A DNA stretch of 64,000 nt from Candidatus Stoquefichus sp. SB1 (GCF_001244545.1 NZ_LN852695.1:310001-374000), one strand, 5' to 3'; shown: positions 33,528 to 43,547, counted from the first letter of the stretch. The notes: generated by a model from the sequence alone, not told the origin. Numbers and translations: made by a program.

Positions 33528-35492
33528 ATGTTCTCTATTAAGCAGTTATCTTTTTGTTATCAAGATAAAGTTATTTTTAAGGATGCACAAGTAGAGTTTA
33601 ATGATACCTCGCTTGTTTGTATTCATGGGAAAAGTGGTTGTGGAAAAACAACATTATTAAAAATACTTATTTTTGATTTATATGCGGATAATGAGATTAT
33701 TCAATATAATAATGAAACGATAAATAAAGAGATATCACAAGAATTTTTATTTAATCATATAACATATATTGATCAAGAATGTACGTGTTTAAATAATATG
33801 ACGTTATATCAACATTTTGAATTTTATGCTCAATTATATGGAAAGAGCATAAATGATGAAATCATTCAAGACTATTTAGAGTTAGTTCATTTAAAAGATA
33901 TTAATCTCAAGAAATATCCAGCATATTTATCAACTGGAGAAAGAAAAAGGTTTATGATAGCATTGGGAATTATGACTGGTAAAAATATTCTTTTGCTTGA
34001 TGAACCAACAGCCTCATTGGATACTCAGAACAAAATACAATTAATAGATGTTTTGAAAGAACTTTCTAAGAAGTGTTTAATTATTTGTACATCTCATGAT
34101 GAATATCTTTTAAAGAATGCTGATGAAATATATGAAATTAAAGATCATCAAATAATTGAACAGAAAAGAATTGAATCTTCACATGAACCAGAAATTCATA
34201 AATCAAGTCCAAAGAAAGTACATTATTTTAAGTATAAAAATTTAAAACTTAAATTTTTATTTAGTATTCTTATTATTTTGAGTTGTTTATTAAGTTTCTT
34301 TATACCTTTTTTAGTAAGTCTAAGCATCGATTTAACAGATGATGTAAACGAAAAACAAAAGTCTGTACAGTCAACAGGTTTGCTTTTTTATAAGTTACCT
34401 GATGCAAGAGGAATGCCTTTTAATGAAACTGATTTTTTAACTAAAGATGAATTAAAAGAAGTTTCAGAAGTTTCTGGAATCAGATCAATCCAGCCATATT
34501 ATTGTCTCTTAGATGGTAAATATAGAGGAGCATATGATTCTATGGAACTGGTATCACAAGATGGACAGAAGCGTGAAAAGAGTTATTATTGGGAAAAATT
34601 AAGTCGAAGTTATGGTATAGATTTTTATGCTCAGATTGCTATAATGTCATATTCATCAGATCAAAATATAATGATTGACGGAAAGAAAATAGATGGAATC
34701 TATATTGATGAAACTTTTCAAACTATTTTAGGAGAAAAAGTTGAAGGAGCACAGCTCAATTTTAAATTTAAATTACCAGTAAAATTTGAATTAACATCTA
34801 ATGATAATGTTGGTAAACATTGGAATCAAATATTTGAAGAATATGAACTGTCTTTTGGAATAGATGGTGTCATGCCTAATAAAGTTTATTCAGATGAAAA
34901 TGGAAATAGTCGTATAAGTGATAATTATGTAAGAATATATATGCCCGTTGAGCAAGTACAGAGTTTACTGGGAAAATATGCTCTGAAGGGAAAACATATA
35001 TATAATAATCCAATGACGTATCTTGTTTTATGTGAAGATGGTGAAAAGGATAATGTTAAAATGAATATAGAAAAAATAAATGAATTGTATCAAGTTCATT
35101 ATCAAGTTGAAGGAGTTCAATATTCAGAAACGACAGATTCTTCTTCGCATTATATGGTTTTATTTATGTGTGGTCTTTCTACTTTGAGTTTTATAGTTTT
35201 ATCTTATTATCATCTTTATTCAAGAAGAAAAGAAATGGTTGTTTTAAAACATATAGGAATAGAAAAGCAAATCAGAAAATATTACATGAAAGATTATATC
35301 TATATGAGCATTTTTGGTATTATTTCATCAATTTTGTCATGTGCTGTCTTTATACACACGTTCCAGTTTAAAGAACTCAACATAATGTCAGTTTGCATGT
35401 ATTGGAGTTTAATGACAGTTATCATTATTATATTTGTTATAGCAGTAGGATATCATGGAATACATGTAATGACAAAGAGGAATCAGATATGA
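33528..35492 (+). CDS. ATPase-FtsX fusion ABC transporter 1
   Basis: This 654-residue protein joins an N-terminal ABC ATPase (Walker A IHGKSGCGKTTLLK, signature LSTGERKRFMIALG, Walker B ILLLDEPTASLDT, ~1-215) to a MacB/FtsX-like permease: one helix near 240-262, a ~270-residue extracellular domain and three helices in the last 120 residues with the FtsX-type LKHIGIEKQIRKYY. AAGGAGG lies eight bases before the ATG. It overlaps transporter 2 by ATGA. Such fusions often export or detoxify peptides; a role with bacteriocin-like peptides is suggested by the regulatory context. Confidence 0.85.
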   Translation: MFSIKQLSFCYQDKVIFKDAQVEFNDTSLVCIHGKSGCGKTTLLKILIFDLYADNEIIQYNNETINKEISQEFLFNHITYIDQECTCLNNMTLYQHFEFYAQLYGKSINDEIIQDYLELVHLKDINLKKYPAYLSTGERKRFMIALGIMTGKNILLLDEPTASLDTQNKIQLIDVLKELSKKCLIICTSHDEYLLKNADEIYEIKDHQIIEQKRIESSHEPEIHKSSPKKVHYFKYKNLKLKFLFSILIILSCLLSFFIPFLVSLSIDLTDDVNEKQKSVQSTGLLFYKLPDARGMPFNETDFLTKDELKEVSEVSGIRSIQPYYCLLDGKYRGAYDSMELVSQDGQKREKSYYWEKLSRSYGIDFYAQIAIMSYSSDQNIMIDGKKIDGIYIDETFQTILGEKVEGAQLNFKFKLPVKFELTSNDNVGKHWNQIFEEYELSFGIDGVMPNKVYSDENGNSRISDNYVRIYMPVEQVQSLLGKYALKGKHIYNNPMTYLVLCEDGEKDNVKMNIEKINELYQVHYQVEGVQYSETTDSSSHYMVLFMCGLSTLSFIVLSYYHLYSRRKEMVVLKHIGIEKQIRKYYMKDYIYMSIFGIISSILSCAVFIHTFQFKELNIMSVCMYWSLMTVIIIIFVIAVGYHGIHVMTKRNQI

Positions 35493-37255
35493 TTAAGTTA
35501 TCAGATATTTGTTTATCATTTGACAATAATATACTTATTGAGAAAAGTGATATGGATATACCATATGGCATTGTGACACTCTTAAAAGGAGAGAGCGGCT
35601 GTGGGAAATCTTCCTTATTAATGAATATTGGATTATTGAGTCGACAAGCAAACATGAATTATTATTTTGATGATATAAATATCAATAAAGTTAATGAAAA
35701 AACATTATGCAGTATGAAACAAAGTTCAATATCATTTGTTTTTCAAGAGACTTATCTTTTTGAACATTTAAATCTTATTGAAAATATACAGTTTTATGCA
35801 AGTTTATCCCATCGAAATGTGGATAATGATTATATTAGGGAACAGCTTGATTTTGTAGGACTTGATTTGGATTTTAATACACGTATCAGTTCTATGTCGG
35901 GTGGTGAAAAACAGAGATTAGCTGTTGTTTGTGGTATTTTAAAAGATGCTAAGCTTTTTATATTTGATGAGCCAACAGCATATCTTGATGAAGAAAATAA
36001 ACAAATTATTATTTCTATTATCAAAAGATTGGCACATGAAAAAAATAAAATGGTGCTTATAGCTTCACACGATGAAGTACTTGTAAACATATCAGATCAG
36101 ATATATGAATTTCAGAATCATCATATCATATGTACGAAAAGTTCAGATTATGAAGAAATCAAAACTGAATTCATACAAGAGCCAATGAATATAAAGTCAC
36201 TTTATTCTTATGTCTATCATAAATATATAATCTCATCAGTATTTATAAGTATTATCTTAGGTATCGTGTTATCTGGCTTTACAATCTCTTTCATATATGG
36301 ATATTTTTATGAAAATCATGATGAGAAAGTTCTATTGAATAATATTCATCATGAAGTATATATTGTAAAATCAGATGAAACAAAAATAAGTGCTATAGAA
36401 CAAGTTAAACTACAGAATGTATTTGAAGAATACCAATTGTATTCATATATTGATTTTAATGGAAATGTTCAATTCAATAATAAGGTTTTAGAAAATATCC
36501 AGATACGACCATCTACTCCTCATTCCATTGATGATACACATATAATGAAATCCTACAGTGAAAAAAATTTTGAAAGTATTTATGCTTCATATGAAATCTA
36601 TCATTATTTTAAAACAGATATTCAAAATCACATGAAACTCAATAATCAAGCAATAGAAATAAGTGGAATATTAAAACCAACTTATAATTCACAACCAATA
36701 TTGTATTTATCATATGACAAATACAAACAATTATTAGAAGAAAGTCATATTGAGTTAGGGAATATTCCAGTTGATAAGTTAATAATAGAGGTTAATTCAT
36801 TAAATGATTATTCCTTTATAAAACGAAATATACCAGATGATTATAGATTTGTGACAGATGTTGATATTGAACCTCAAGTTAATATGTTATCATTTTTTAA
36901 TTCTCGATATCTGACAATTATTTGGATTGTAGCTATTATTATTTTCATTATCTATAAAACATATCGTGTTATTGATGATAAGAAGAATATTGCATTGTTA
37001 AAAACACTAGGAGTTAATTCAAAGCAACTTATGGAAATGAAAGTTATTGAAGAATTAATGACATTCATACCAATGGGAATAATTGCTTTCATCATTTCCA
37101 ATGTGAGTATGTACATGTTGTTTATTGAAGCCTTGAATATGAAAATGATTGGAATTGTTATTTTGATTAATGTTTTTGGTATGGGAATAGTTAACATTAT
37201 TATTTATTATATTATTATAAAAAAATATTCGGCTGCTAGTCTAATGAAAAGTTAA
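35489..37255 (+). CDS. ATPase-FtsX fusion ABC transporter 2
   Basis: The ATG at 35489 overlaps the previous stop (ATGA) with AGAGGA upstream, giving 588 residues. It is a paralogue of transporter 1: Walker A LLKGESGCGKSSLL, signature SMSGGEKQRLAVV, Walker B LFIFDEPTAYLDE, then a helix at ~245-270, an extracellular domain and C-terminal FtsX-like helices with LLKTLGVNSKQLMEM. The two fusions probably form a heterodimer, since each has one ATPase and one permease half. The substrate is unknown. Confidence 0.85.
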   Translation: MIKLSDICLSFDNNILIEKSDMDIPYGIVTLLKGESGCGKSSLLMNIGLLSRQANMNYYFDDININKVNEKTLCSMKQSSISFVFQETYLFEHLNLIENIQFYASLSHRNVDNDYIREQLDFVGLDLDFNTRISSMSGGEKQRLAVVCGILKDAKLFIFDEPTAYLDEENKQIIISIIKRLAHEKNKMVLIASHDEVLVNISDQIYEFQNHHIICTKSSDYEEIKTEFIQEPMNIKSLYSYVYHKYIISSVFISIILGIVLSGFTISFIYGYFYENHDEKVLLNNIHHEVYIVKSDETKISAIEQVKLQNVFEEYQLYSYIDFNGNVQFNNKVLENIQIRPSTPHSIDDTHIMKSYSEKNFESIYASYEIYHYFKTDIQNHMKLNNQAIEISGILKPTYNSQPILYLSYDKYKQLLEESHIELGNIPVDKLIIEVNSLNDYSFIKRNIPDDYRFVTDVDIEPQVNMLSFFNSRYLTIIWIVAIIIFIIYKTYRVIDDKKNIALLKTLGVNSKQLMEMKVIEELMTFIPMGIIAFIISNVSMYMLFIEALNMKMIGIVILINVFGMGIVNIIIYYIIIKKYSAASLMKS

Positions 37256-37289
37256 TAATAAATATAGAGTTTTCTAAGAAAAGTGATAT

Positions 37290-37607
37290 ATGAATATATT
37301 GCTTTTTTTAGTAAATAAATTTTTTCCTGGATTAATATTAAGATATTTTATTTCAAAGAAACAAAATATGAATACAAATAATTTAATAAAAATGAGTATT
37401 ATAATATGGATAACAACATTTCTAACTATGTATATTAATGGTATAGATGGTTTTATGGCATATGAGCTGTTTAATGCATATCATAATATATTTGATGAAT
37501 CCTTTTATTTTCCTGCTTTTGTTTTAACTCTCTTATTTGAAATAACTTGTTTAATACAAATAAAGTGTCATAAGTGTAAGGTATTAAATGAAAATAAAAA
37601 TATATGA
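37290..37607 (+). CDS. Small hypothetical membrane protein
   Basis: This 105-residue protein has about three hydrophobic segments (NILLFLVNKFFPGLILRYFI, IIIWITTFLTMYINGIDGFM, FYFPAFVLTLLFEITCLIQI). It follows transporter 2 by 34 bases on the same strand, with only a weak AAGAAAAGTG ahead of the ATG, so it may be read through translational coupling. I do not recognise it; size and position would fit an accessory or self-protection protein. Confidence 0.55.
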   Translation: MNILLFLVNKFFPGLILRYFISKKQNMNTNNLIKMSIIIWITTFLTMYINGIDGFMAYELFNAYHNIFDESFYFPAFVLTLLFEITCLIQIKCHKCKVLNENKNI

Positions 37608-37611
37608 TATA

Positions 37612-37675
37612 TTCTATGCGAATAAAATGTAATTTATGTTCAAAATATAGAAAAAGCAATGCTTCTTGTTATAAT
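37612..37675 (+). promoter_or_regulatory. Shared promoter block, copy B
   Basis: TTCTATGC (37612) and ATTTATGT (37632) repeat at 20 bases, followed by CAAAATATAGAAAA, CTTCTTGT and -10 TATAAT (37670-37675), as in copies A and C. It precedes the ATPase/permease operon by about 190 bases. Confidence 0.75.
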
Positions 37676-37867
37676 ATAAATAGAAGATAAGTTAAATTTT
37701 TATCAAAAGATTAAGAATAAATTTATTATCTCAATTCAATGTTTTATCTGAGTTTTCTGTTTGTAAGCACTGTTTAATAATGACTATCAAAGAAAACTAA
37801 AAAATGACTTATATTTTTATTGCTAAAATAAGAAATTCTTTTTTTGTTGTGAGGGAGGAGCCAATTT

Positions 37868-38485
37868 ATGATTGAAATTAATAAAATTACACTTGTTACA
37901 AGACATACAATATTAGATAACGTAAGCTATACTTTTCATGATAATAGTATATATGGTATTGTTGCTGAAAATGGATCTGGTAAGACAACACTATTTCGGG
38001 CAATGGTGAATTTAATTGGAATAGAAAATGGGAATATATCATTTGATCATCATTCTGTTGAGGATAATCTTCATCAAATATTTTATTTTGAAAACGAAGA
38101 ATGGTTAGATAAAAATTTGAGTGGAATGGATTATTTAAAGTTTGTACAAAGAATGTGGAATTCAAAGATAGACATAGATGATATTATTCAAGTATGGAAT
38201 ATGAAGGAATATATTCATGTTTCTATAAAAAAGTATTCTCTAGGGATGAAACAACGATTAATTATTGCTATGTATATATTAAGTGATGCAAAGTATATGA
38301 TTATGGATGAAATAACTAATGGTTTAGATGAAGAAAATAGAAAATTGTTTTTTGATATGATTATTGAGTTAAAAAACAAAGGTAAAACAATACTTATCTC
38401 TTCGCATTATAAAGATGAAATCATAGCATACTGTGATATTGTTTTACAAATTAAAGATCATAAACTGTGTGAGGTGATTTCATGA
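37868..38485 (+). CDS. ABC transporter ATP-binding protein
   Basis: This 205-residue ATPase has Walker A VAENGSGKTTLFRAM, signature KYSLGMKQRLIIAM, Walker B YMIMDEITNGLDEE and H-loop SSHYKDE. GAGGGAGGAGCC stands before the ATG at 37868. The next gene overlaps by four bases. With two permease genes behind it, this is a complete ABC-2-type exporter resembling lantibiotic self-protection (LanFEG-like) transporters in layout; that resemblance is by gene order only. Confidence 0.85.
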   Translation: MIEINKITLVTRHTILDNVSYTFHDNSIYGIVAENGSGKTTLFRAMVNLIGIENGNISFDHHSVEDNLHQIFYFENEEWLDKNLSGMDYLKFVQRMWNSKIDIDDIIQVWNMKEYIHVSIKKYSLGMKQRLIIAMYILSDAKYMIMDEITNGLDEENRKLFFDMIIELKNKGKTILISSHYKDEIIAYCDIVLQIKDHKLCEVIS

Positions 38486-39657
38486 GTTATGCAAGTCTTT
38501 TGTTGAGCAAAATTTATAAAAATAAACTGAATATCATTCCTTTTGCTTTAATTGTTATATTCATAGTTGTTTTATATGTAGGTAATCATATGTCGGCTTA
38601 TGCAGAGTTGAATGATCCTCTTTATTCTGGTGAACAAGAAATAAAAGAAATTGAAACAGACATTACAAAATTTCAAAAAGAAATAACTAATTATGAAACA
38701 TCAACACAAGAATATCAAATAACAAATGATAACTTAATGATAGCTAAACAAAGAAAGAAATTACTTGAACAAAAGTTAGAAGCCGTCCATAAAAAAGATT
38801 GGAAAGAATATTATAAAAATGATATGGCATTAAATCAAATAGCATTAAAAGCAGTTGAATCAGATGCAGAAAGTTATGGTGAAGAAGTTATTAGTTCACT
38901 AAAACAAAAACAACTATTTAATCAACACATGTTGAATTATGGTTTAGGCTATGATGATCGTTTTGCATCAACTCAGGGTATTTCATATATGCTTCAAGTC
39001 ACAAAAGATTTTATGCCTATATTAATGGAAATACTAATTATCTTTATAGTATCATCAATATACTGTTCTTGCTTTAAAAACAATCTAAATATACATCAAT
39101 TGATTCCAAATTCATGTTTAAATAAGCAGACTGTAAGATTTATAACAGGGACTTTAATAGGAGTATTGATTGTTTTATTAATAGAATTGATTGCATATGT
39201 ATGTGGTCTTATAGGAAATAGTTCAGGTAATTTGAATACGCCAGTATACATATACTCTTTAGAAGGTATTGGAACATATAAAGCACTTATAGGATTTATA
39301 CCACAACTAGGCTTCCTTATTGTTTTATCAGTAGCATTTATTGTTAATGTTATTTCTATAATCTCTACATTTGTTAAAAGAAATATGACATGCTTAATTA
39401 TATCATTTATTATAATTGTTGGAACAACATTGGCTATAACAGAAATTGTACCACTTCATTCATTTGCACATATTTTCCCAATGACATATTTAAATTTTTA
39501 TAAAGTTATTACAGGTGAGCTTACTTCCATAACAAGCAACACAAACATTTCCTTTTTAACAGGAGTCATAGTTCTTATGATATCTAATATAGTTTTATTT
39601 GTATTGAGTTATACTCTTTCTCAATATCAGACTAAAAAAGGAGCGAAACTTGTATGA
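38482..39657 (+). CDS. ABC-2-type permease with extracellular coiled coil, paralogue 1
   Basis: This 391-residue protein has one N-terminal helix (~18-36), a ~130-residue extracellular segment rich in Glu/Lys/Gln heptads (EQEIKEIETDITKFQKEITN), then about five helices. It overlaps both the ATPase gene and the second permease by four bases, so the three proteins are likely made in fixed ratio. Its N-terminal architecture repeats in the next gene, implying duplication and a heterodimeric membrane channel. Confidence 0.78.
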   Translation: MSYASLLLSKIYKNKLNIIPFALIVIFIVVLYVGNHMSAYAELNDPLYSGEQEIKEIETDITKFQKEITNYETSTQEYQITNDNLMIAKQRKKLLEQKLEAVHKKDWKEYYKNDMALNQIALKAVESDAESYGEEVISSLKQKQLFNQHMLNYGLGYDDRFASTQGISYMLQVTKDFMPILMEILIIFIVSSIYCSCFKNNLNIHQLIPNSCLNKQTVRFITGTLIGVLIVLLIELIAYVCGLIGNSSGNLNTPVYIYSLEGIGTYKALIGFIPQLGFLIVLSVAFIVNVISIISTFVKRNMTCLIISFIIIVGTTLAITEIVPLHSFAHIFPMTYLNFYKVITGELTSITSNTNISFLTGVIVLMISNIVLFVLSYTLSQYQTKKGAKLV

Positions 39658-40820
39658 AAACATATGCATTGTTTTTGCTAAAAAGAATTGTACATCGAAA
39701 ATCAAACTTATTTTTATTGCTTGGAATTGTCCTTTTCATATTTACTTATCTTATGATGAATATGAATTCACAGGATATTTTAAGAGATACATTAGTAGAT
39801 CAAATTAAGACAGAAAATGAAACAATAGAAACAAGTCAAGAAAAAATGTCTCATCTAGAAGATAATCAAACAGAATATAAATCTTATAAAGAATCTATTC
39901 AAATAAGTAAGGCACATATTTTACAATATGAAGAATCGTTATCTTTTTATGATCAAAAAAATTGGTCTGAATTTTATTCATCATATATTCAAATATTAAA
40001 CCAGCAAAAACAAATAAATGAAGATACATTAAAATTAAGTAATGAAAATGATTTAACCATGAAAGACATGTCATCATATATTGATAAACAATTAACGTAT
40101 ATACAATATTTAGAAGCAAATCAATTAGACTATGAAAATATAGACTATCCAGTTTTCGGATTAAGTTTTATGACATCAATTTCTCAAGTTATTTTACCAT
40201 TGATAACTACAATTTGTTGTATCTATATTTTGACACAATGTTTTACAATGAACTATAGAACGAATATAAATATTGATCATATTATTCCAATGAGCAAAAG
40301 AAAAATATTAATAACAAAAAGTATAGTGGGTATAAGTATATCGTTATTTATTTATATGTTTTTCTTATTATCTGCATTTATACTTGCATCAGTATTTAAT
40401 CAAAATATGGGTATTCATTATCCTATAATGATGCAAAATAGTACGAATTGCTGGGTGGCAAATAGTTTACTTTTTGTGCTTAAACAGTGGTCAATACTAG
40501 GAGTGCTTTTCTACATTGGGTTAAGTTTGTTAATATATATTTTTTCATTTTTTATAAAAGAAGAAAGCCCGCTTTTGATTACGGGGATATGTATTATTTT
40601 GGGTTTCGTCTATCTTCCTCATTTTGTGAGTTTCATTGGGCAAATAAGCCATTTATCTCCAATCACATATTTTAATTATGTAAATGTGGTCATAGGAAAT
40701 CTTGCTGTGCAATTAAACAATTTAAATATAACATATGATATAGGTATGATTGTGTTATTCGTATTTATTGTTATTGAATGTATTTGTATTTACACAATGA
40801 ATTTTATAAAAGAATATTAA
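39654..40820 (+). CDS. ABC-2-type permease with extracellular coiled coil, paralogue 2
   Basis: This 388-residue protein has the same plan as its upstream neighbour: a first helix (FLLLGIVLFIFTYLMMNMNS), a coiled extracellular region (ENETIETSQEKMSHLEDNQT) and five C-terminal helices, ending NFIKEY. Both share SxxFxxxYxxY-like and PITYFNYVNVV/PMTYLNFYKVI segments near the end. It ends just before a strong terminator whose near-copy is found at 45784. Confidence 0.78.
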   Translation: MKTYALFLLKRIVHRKSNLFLLLGIVLFIFTYLMMNMNSQDILRDTLVDQIKTENETIETSQEKMSHLEDNQTEYKSYKESIQISKAHILQYEESLSFYDQKNWSEFYSSYIQILNQQKQINEDTLKLSNENDLTMKDMSSYIDKQLTYIQYLEANQLDYENIDYPVFGLSFMTSISQVILPLITTICCIYILTQCFTMNYRTNINIDHIIPMSKRKILITKSIVGISISLFIYMFFLLSAFILASVFNQNMGIHYPIMMQNSTNCWVANSLLFVLKQWSILGVLFYIGLSLLIYIFSFFIKEESPLLITGICIILGFVYLPHFVSFIGQISHLSPITYFNYVNVVIGNLAVQLNNLNITYDIGMIVLFVFIVIECICIYTMNFIKEY

Positions 40821-40823
40821 CAT

Positions 40824-40867
40824 AAAACCACTTATCAGCTTAAGTAAGCTTTGATAAGTGGTTTTTT
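40824..40867 (+). terminator. Terminator after the permease operon
   Basis: AAAACCACTTATC pairs with GATAAGTGGTTTT; an inner AGCTTA/TAAGCT extends the stem. Seven T follow. Confidence 0.88.
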
Positions 40868-41042
40868 AAATAATATTTTTTAAAAAATTGATATAATTTT
40901 CTAATTGTGATTTACCATCTGAGCAGTTGCATAAATCTTTTAATGAAGAATATGCTAAATCTGATACATATAGCGATGATAATATTTGAATGCGTGTTTT
41001 TGACTCAAATACCTTAGGTATATCATTGAAATTTTTGAACAT
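40866..41042 (-). pseudogene. Truncated winged-helix regulator fragment
   Basis: Minus-strand frame of 58 residues: MFKNFNDIPKVFESKTRIQI, LSSLYVSDLAYSSLKDLCNC, SDGKSQLENYINFLKN, ending in the terminator region. It resembles the N-terminal half of winged-helix transcriptional regulators (HTH with SxLxxLxxxxxGxLxxxL) and stops where the wing should be. No ribosome site is present and a long palindrome abuts its start, so I take it as a fragment. Confidence 0.5.
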
Positions 41043-41049
41043 GTTTATA

Positions 41050-41105
41050 ATCCAAATACATATTAGATTATGGAAAGATTTCCATAATCTAATATGTATT
41101 TGGAT
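41050..41105. repeat. 56-bp palindrome with 27-bp perfect arms
   Basis: The arms 41050-41076 and 41079-41105 are perfectly complementary around a GA centre; each begins ATCCAAATACATATTAGATT when read inward. No T-run follows, so it is not a normal terminator. It lies between a gene fragment and the broken transposase and may be a transposon end, MITE or an inverted duplication. Confidence 0.85.
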
Positions 41106-41189
41106 GCGTCAGGAAATATAGGATAGATAAAGAAAAAATCCAACTTCAATGTTGGATTTTATTCATAAGTAGCTGAAAAAGTGTAATGT

Positions 41190-41438
41190 TTATTTGAGTC
41201 TTCTCATTGCACCATTACATCGCGGACATTCTATTTCAACTTCTCCATCTTTTCCTAATGCTTTGTTTTCTCCGGCAAATTCTCCAAGTATCCAGTCTGG
41301 AACTTTGGCGATATGACCACATTTGATACATTTCATTTCTATAAGCACATCTTCGGCTATGAATGCATCAATTTCTTCGTCTGTCCAGCCACATTCTTCT
41401 GGATTCGTTAAGACACCTTTCTCGGTATTGTCTGTCAT
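41190..41438 (-). CDS. Small zinc-ribbon protein downstream of transposase
   Basis: Starting at ATG 41438 with GAAGGAGGTACACC upstream, the product has 82 residues: MTDNTEKGVLTNPEECGW, DEEIDAFIAEDVLIEMKCIK and two CxxC pairs (KCIKCGH and ECPRCNG) typical of a zinc ribbon. It overlaps the 3' end of the transposase frame and probably travels with that element. Function unknown; DNA or RNA binding is plausible. Confidence 0.65.
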   Translation of the reverse strand: MTDNTEKGVLTNPEECGWTDEEIDAFIAEDVLIEMKCIKCGHIAKVPDWILGEFAGENKALGKDGEVEIECPRCNGAMRRLK

Positions 41439-42788
41439 TAGGTGTACCTCCTTCAAAAGGATCATATGTATATTCATATTTCATGAATGCACCACAGGTG
41501 CATAGTAAAGGATCCCTTGCATATGATTCTATCATATGTGTACGAAATTTGAGATGATTAAGTTTTATTTTGAGTTCTTTTTTTCTTTCATTTATATTTC
41601 TGATGTGTTTTTTCTTTTTGATTCCATAAAGCTGATAAACCTTTTCTAGTAAATTCCTTATTTTTATTTGAATAAAAGCCATAATATCTCACCATTTTAA
41701 AATTTTCCTCAGGACAGTGGAGGATAAGGTCATTAAGAAAGTCTTCAACTTTCTGATAGACTTCTACATACTGATCGTCTTCATGACGATTATACCACCA
41801 TCTTATCATTTTCTTATCATCTTCATATTTGATGATACGGCTCTCAGCCATGGCAGGTCTGGAAGTGTAGCGAGTGATATATTTGACACATTCTTCAATA
41901 TTATCATCATCCTGATTTTCTCTTTTTTTGGCATAGACATAGAAGCCTTCATATAACTCCTTATAGCACTTTGTTTTGAGATAATGGAATCCCTTTAAGT
42001 TTTCTTTTGAGAGGAGATCAAGAAGCTGAAACATCCAAGTTTTTCTCAATTTTTCATAGGACATAAAGGAGAAGTTTTTCCATTTTATCCTTAAGAGTAT
42101 CATAAGCTTCTTCACAGACAAGACAGTGAATATGAGGGTTCCATTTTAAATCTCTTCCAAAAGTGTGAAGAGTCATAACAGAACCAAAAATGATTTTGTC
42201 TCTATCATTCTTATAGGCATATTTATTCATAACATGTTTTTTGGAAAAATATTTCTTTTTTGTTTTCCTAAACTTAGCATCATTAAAAAGGCAGGCGAGA
42301 GTATTACGAGCGGCTATAAAAAGAAGATTAAGAAGATTTCTGTCAGCAATAAAGTATCTTCTCAGTTCTTTGGGTATGGTAAAGACAATATGACGATGGT
42401 GAGCATCAAGAGCCATAGAGGAAATACGAGCAGCACGCTGTTTGGTTTTTTTAGAACCGCAGGTAGTACAGAACTTAGAATGACATCTATGAGGAATGAT
42501 TGATTCTTTACCACATACAGGGCATACATAGAGATCATAGCCTAAATAAACAGAGCCACAAAGAATTGTTTTTTGGATATTGTCATAAGTGACATTTCTG
42601 AGCTTACCAGAATTATATAGAGATCTTAAATAATTAAGGTTATCAAAAAAGATATAAGAAATGGATTCCTTGGTTCTGGGTTTTAAATTCTGAATAAAGT
42701 TATAGGAAGAGGAAGTGTTAGAATAATTATAAATATCTATCATAGAATCACCGATATATATTATATAACGAAAAAGGGTGATAATCAC
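41368..42788 (-). pseudogene. IS91-family-type HUH transposase, frameshifted
   Basis: Three overlapping frames together make one protein. 42788-42054 holds the zinc finger (YVCPVCGKES...CHSKFCTTCGSKKTKQ) and the HUH motif WNPHIHCLVCEE. 42121-41588 continues YEKLRKTWMFQLL and YITRYTSRPAMAESRIIKYE with the catalytic Tyr region, then NFKMVRYYGFYSNKNK. 41682-41368 ends with the C-terminal ribbon ARDPLLCTCGAFMKYEYTYD. Two frameshifts lie near 42070 and 41620, so the element is probably immobile unless the first is programmed. IS91-type elements move by rolling circle without target duplication. Confidence 0.78.
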
Positions 42789-42810
42789 TTTATATGATTA
42801 ATCACCCAGT

Positions 42811-42837
42811 GGACAAAATTTATTTTGTCCCTTTTTT
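42811..42837. terminator. Hairpin beside the transposase gene
   Basis: GGACAAAA/TTTTGTCC is followed by CTTTTTT. Just before it, GGGTGATAATCA and TGATTAATCACCC (42775-42807) form a second near-palindrome. Together these may be the element's terminal structure rather than a gene terminator. Confidence 0.5.
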
Positions 42838-43282
42838 ACAAATAAAAAGTATATTCACATAATTGGTAAATTATTCTAGCGATGCTAATTATCTAAAATG
42901 ACTATATACTAAATCTAATCTTTAGCTAAGGACGTATTAGAAATATCTAATATCTATTGTCAAAATATATTTTAACAGCTTCAGAACTAAAATATGATAT
43001 CGCTCCTATTATTTTTGCGTTTCTTTTTTATTGTTCTACATCGTATTATTAGTACAAATCTATATTTTATTATATCTGCTTGCTATGCTAGTTGTATTAA
43101 CAATAACAAACTAATTGAGTCTATAATGATACCATATAAATAAAACTGATATCATTGGACGTAATTAAAATGATTAATTTATGCATCATCACAATGTTGT
43201 GATGATGCCACCCGTCTATTAACACGGGGTGTTTATTAAACTGAAATATTCATATTGATTTAATAAAAAACAAAATAACGTA
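42838..43282. other. Gene-free stretch with a pair of hairpins
   Basis: No gene is visible. At 43183-43208 GCATCATCACAA/TTGTGATGATGC forms a 12-bp stem, followed at once by CACCCG/CGGGGTG (43209-43231). Such paired hairpins are reminiscent of IS200/IS605-type right ends, but no transposase remains, so this is only a resemblance. Confidence 0.4.
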
Positions 43283-43346
43283 TTCTATGCTTCAAAAATG
43301 TATTTTATGTATAAAATATGGAAAAAAAGATATTTCTTGTTATGTT
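43283..43346 (+). promoter_or_regulatory. Shared promoter block, copy C
   Basis: TTCTATGC (43283) and TTTTATGT (43303), 20 bases apart, are followed by ATAAAATATGGAAAA, TTCTTGT and TATGTT (43341-43346) at the -10 position. The block matches copies A and B except in the -10. It lies 200 bases before the amidase-like gene. Confidence 0.7.
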
Positions 43347-43547
43347 ATGAACATAAACATATGAAATTCATATAATTAATAATATAGGAATGGGTTTGTA
43401 ATAATTTATGAAATGATCAATTATAATGAGAAAAGAGGTGTGTCTATTATTTAATTAAGATTGTTTTGAAATAAATAATCTCATATATATTGTGTAAACA
43501 CATATATTATAACTGGTCACAAAATTTTATATAAGGGGAAAATTATT

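Noticed and set aside
42165-42503. Plus-strand ORF opposite the transposase
   Set aside because: Shadow of the transposase zinc-finger region on the other strand; no family match or ribosome site.
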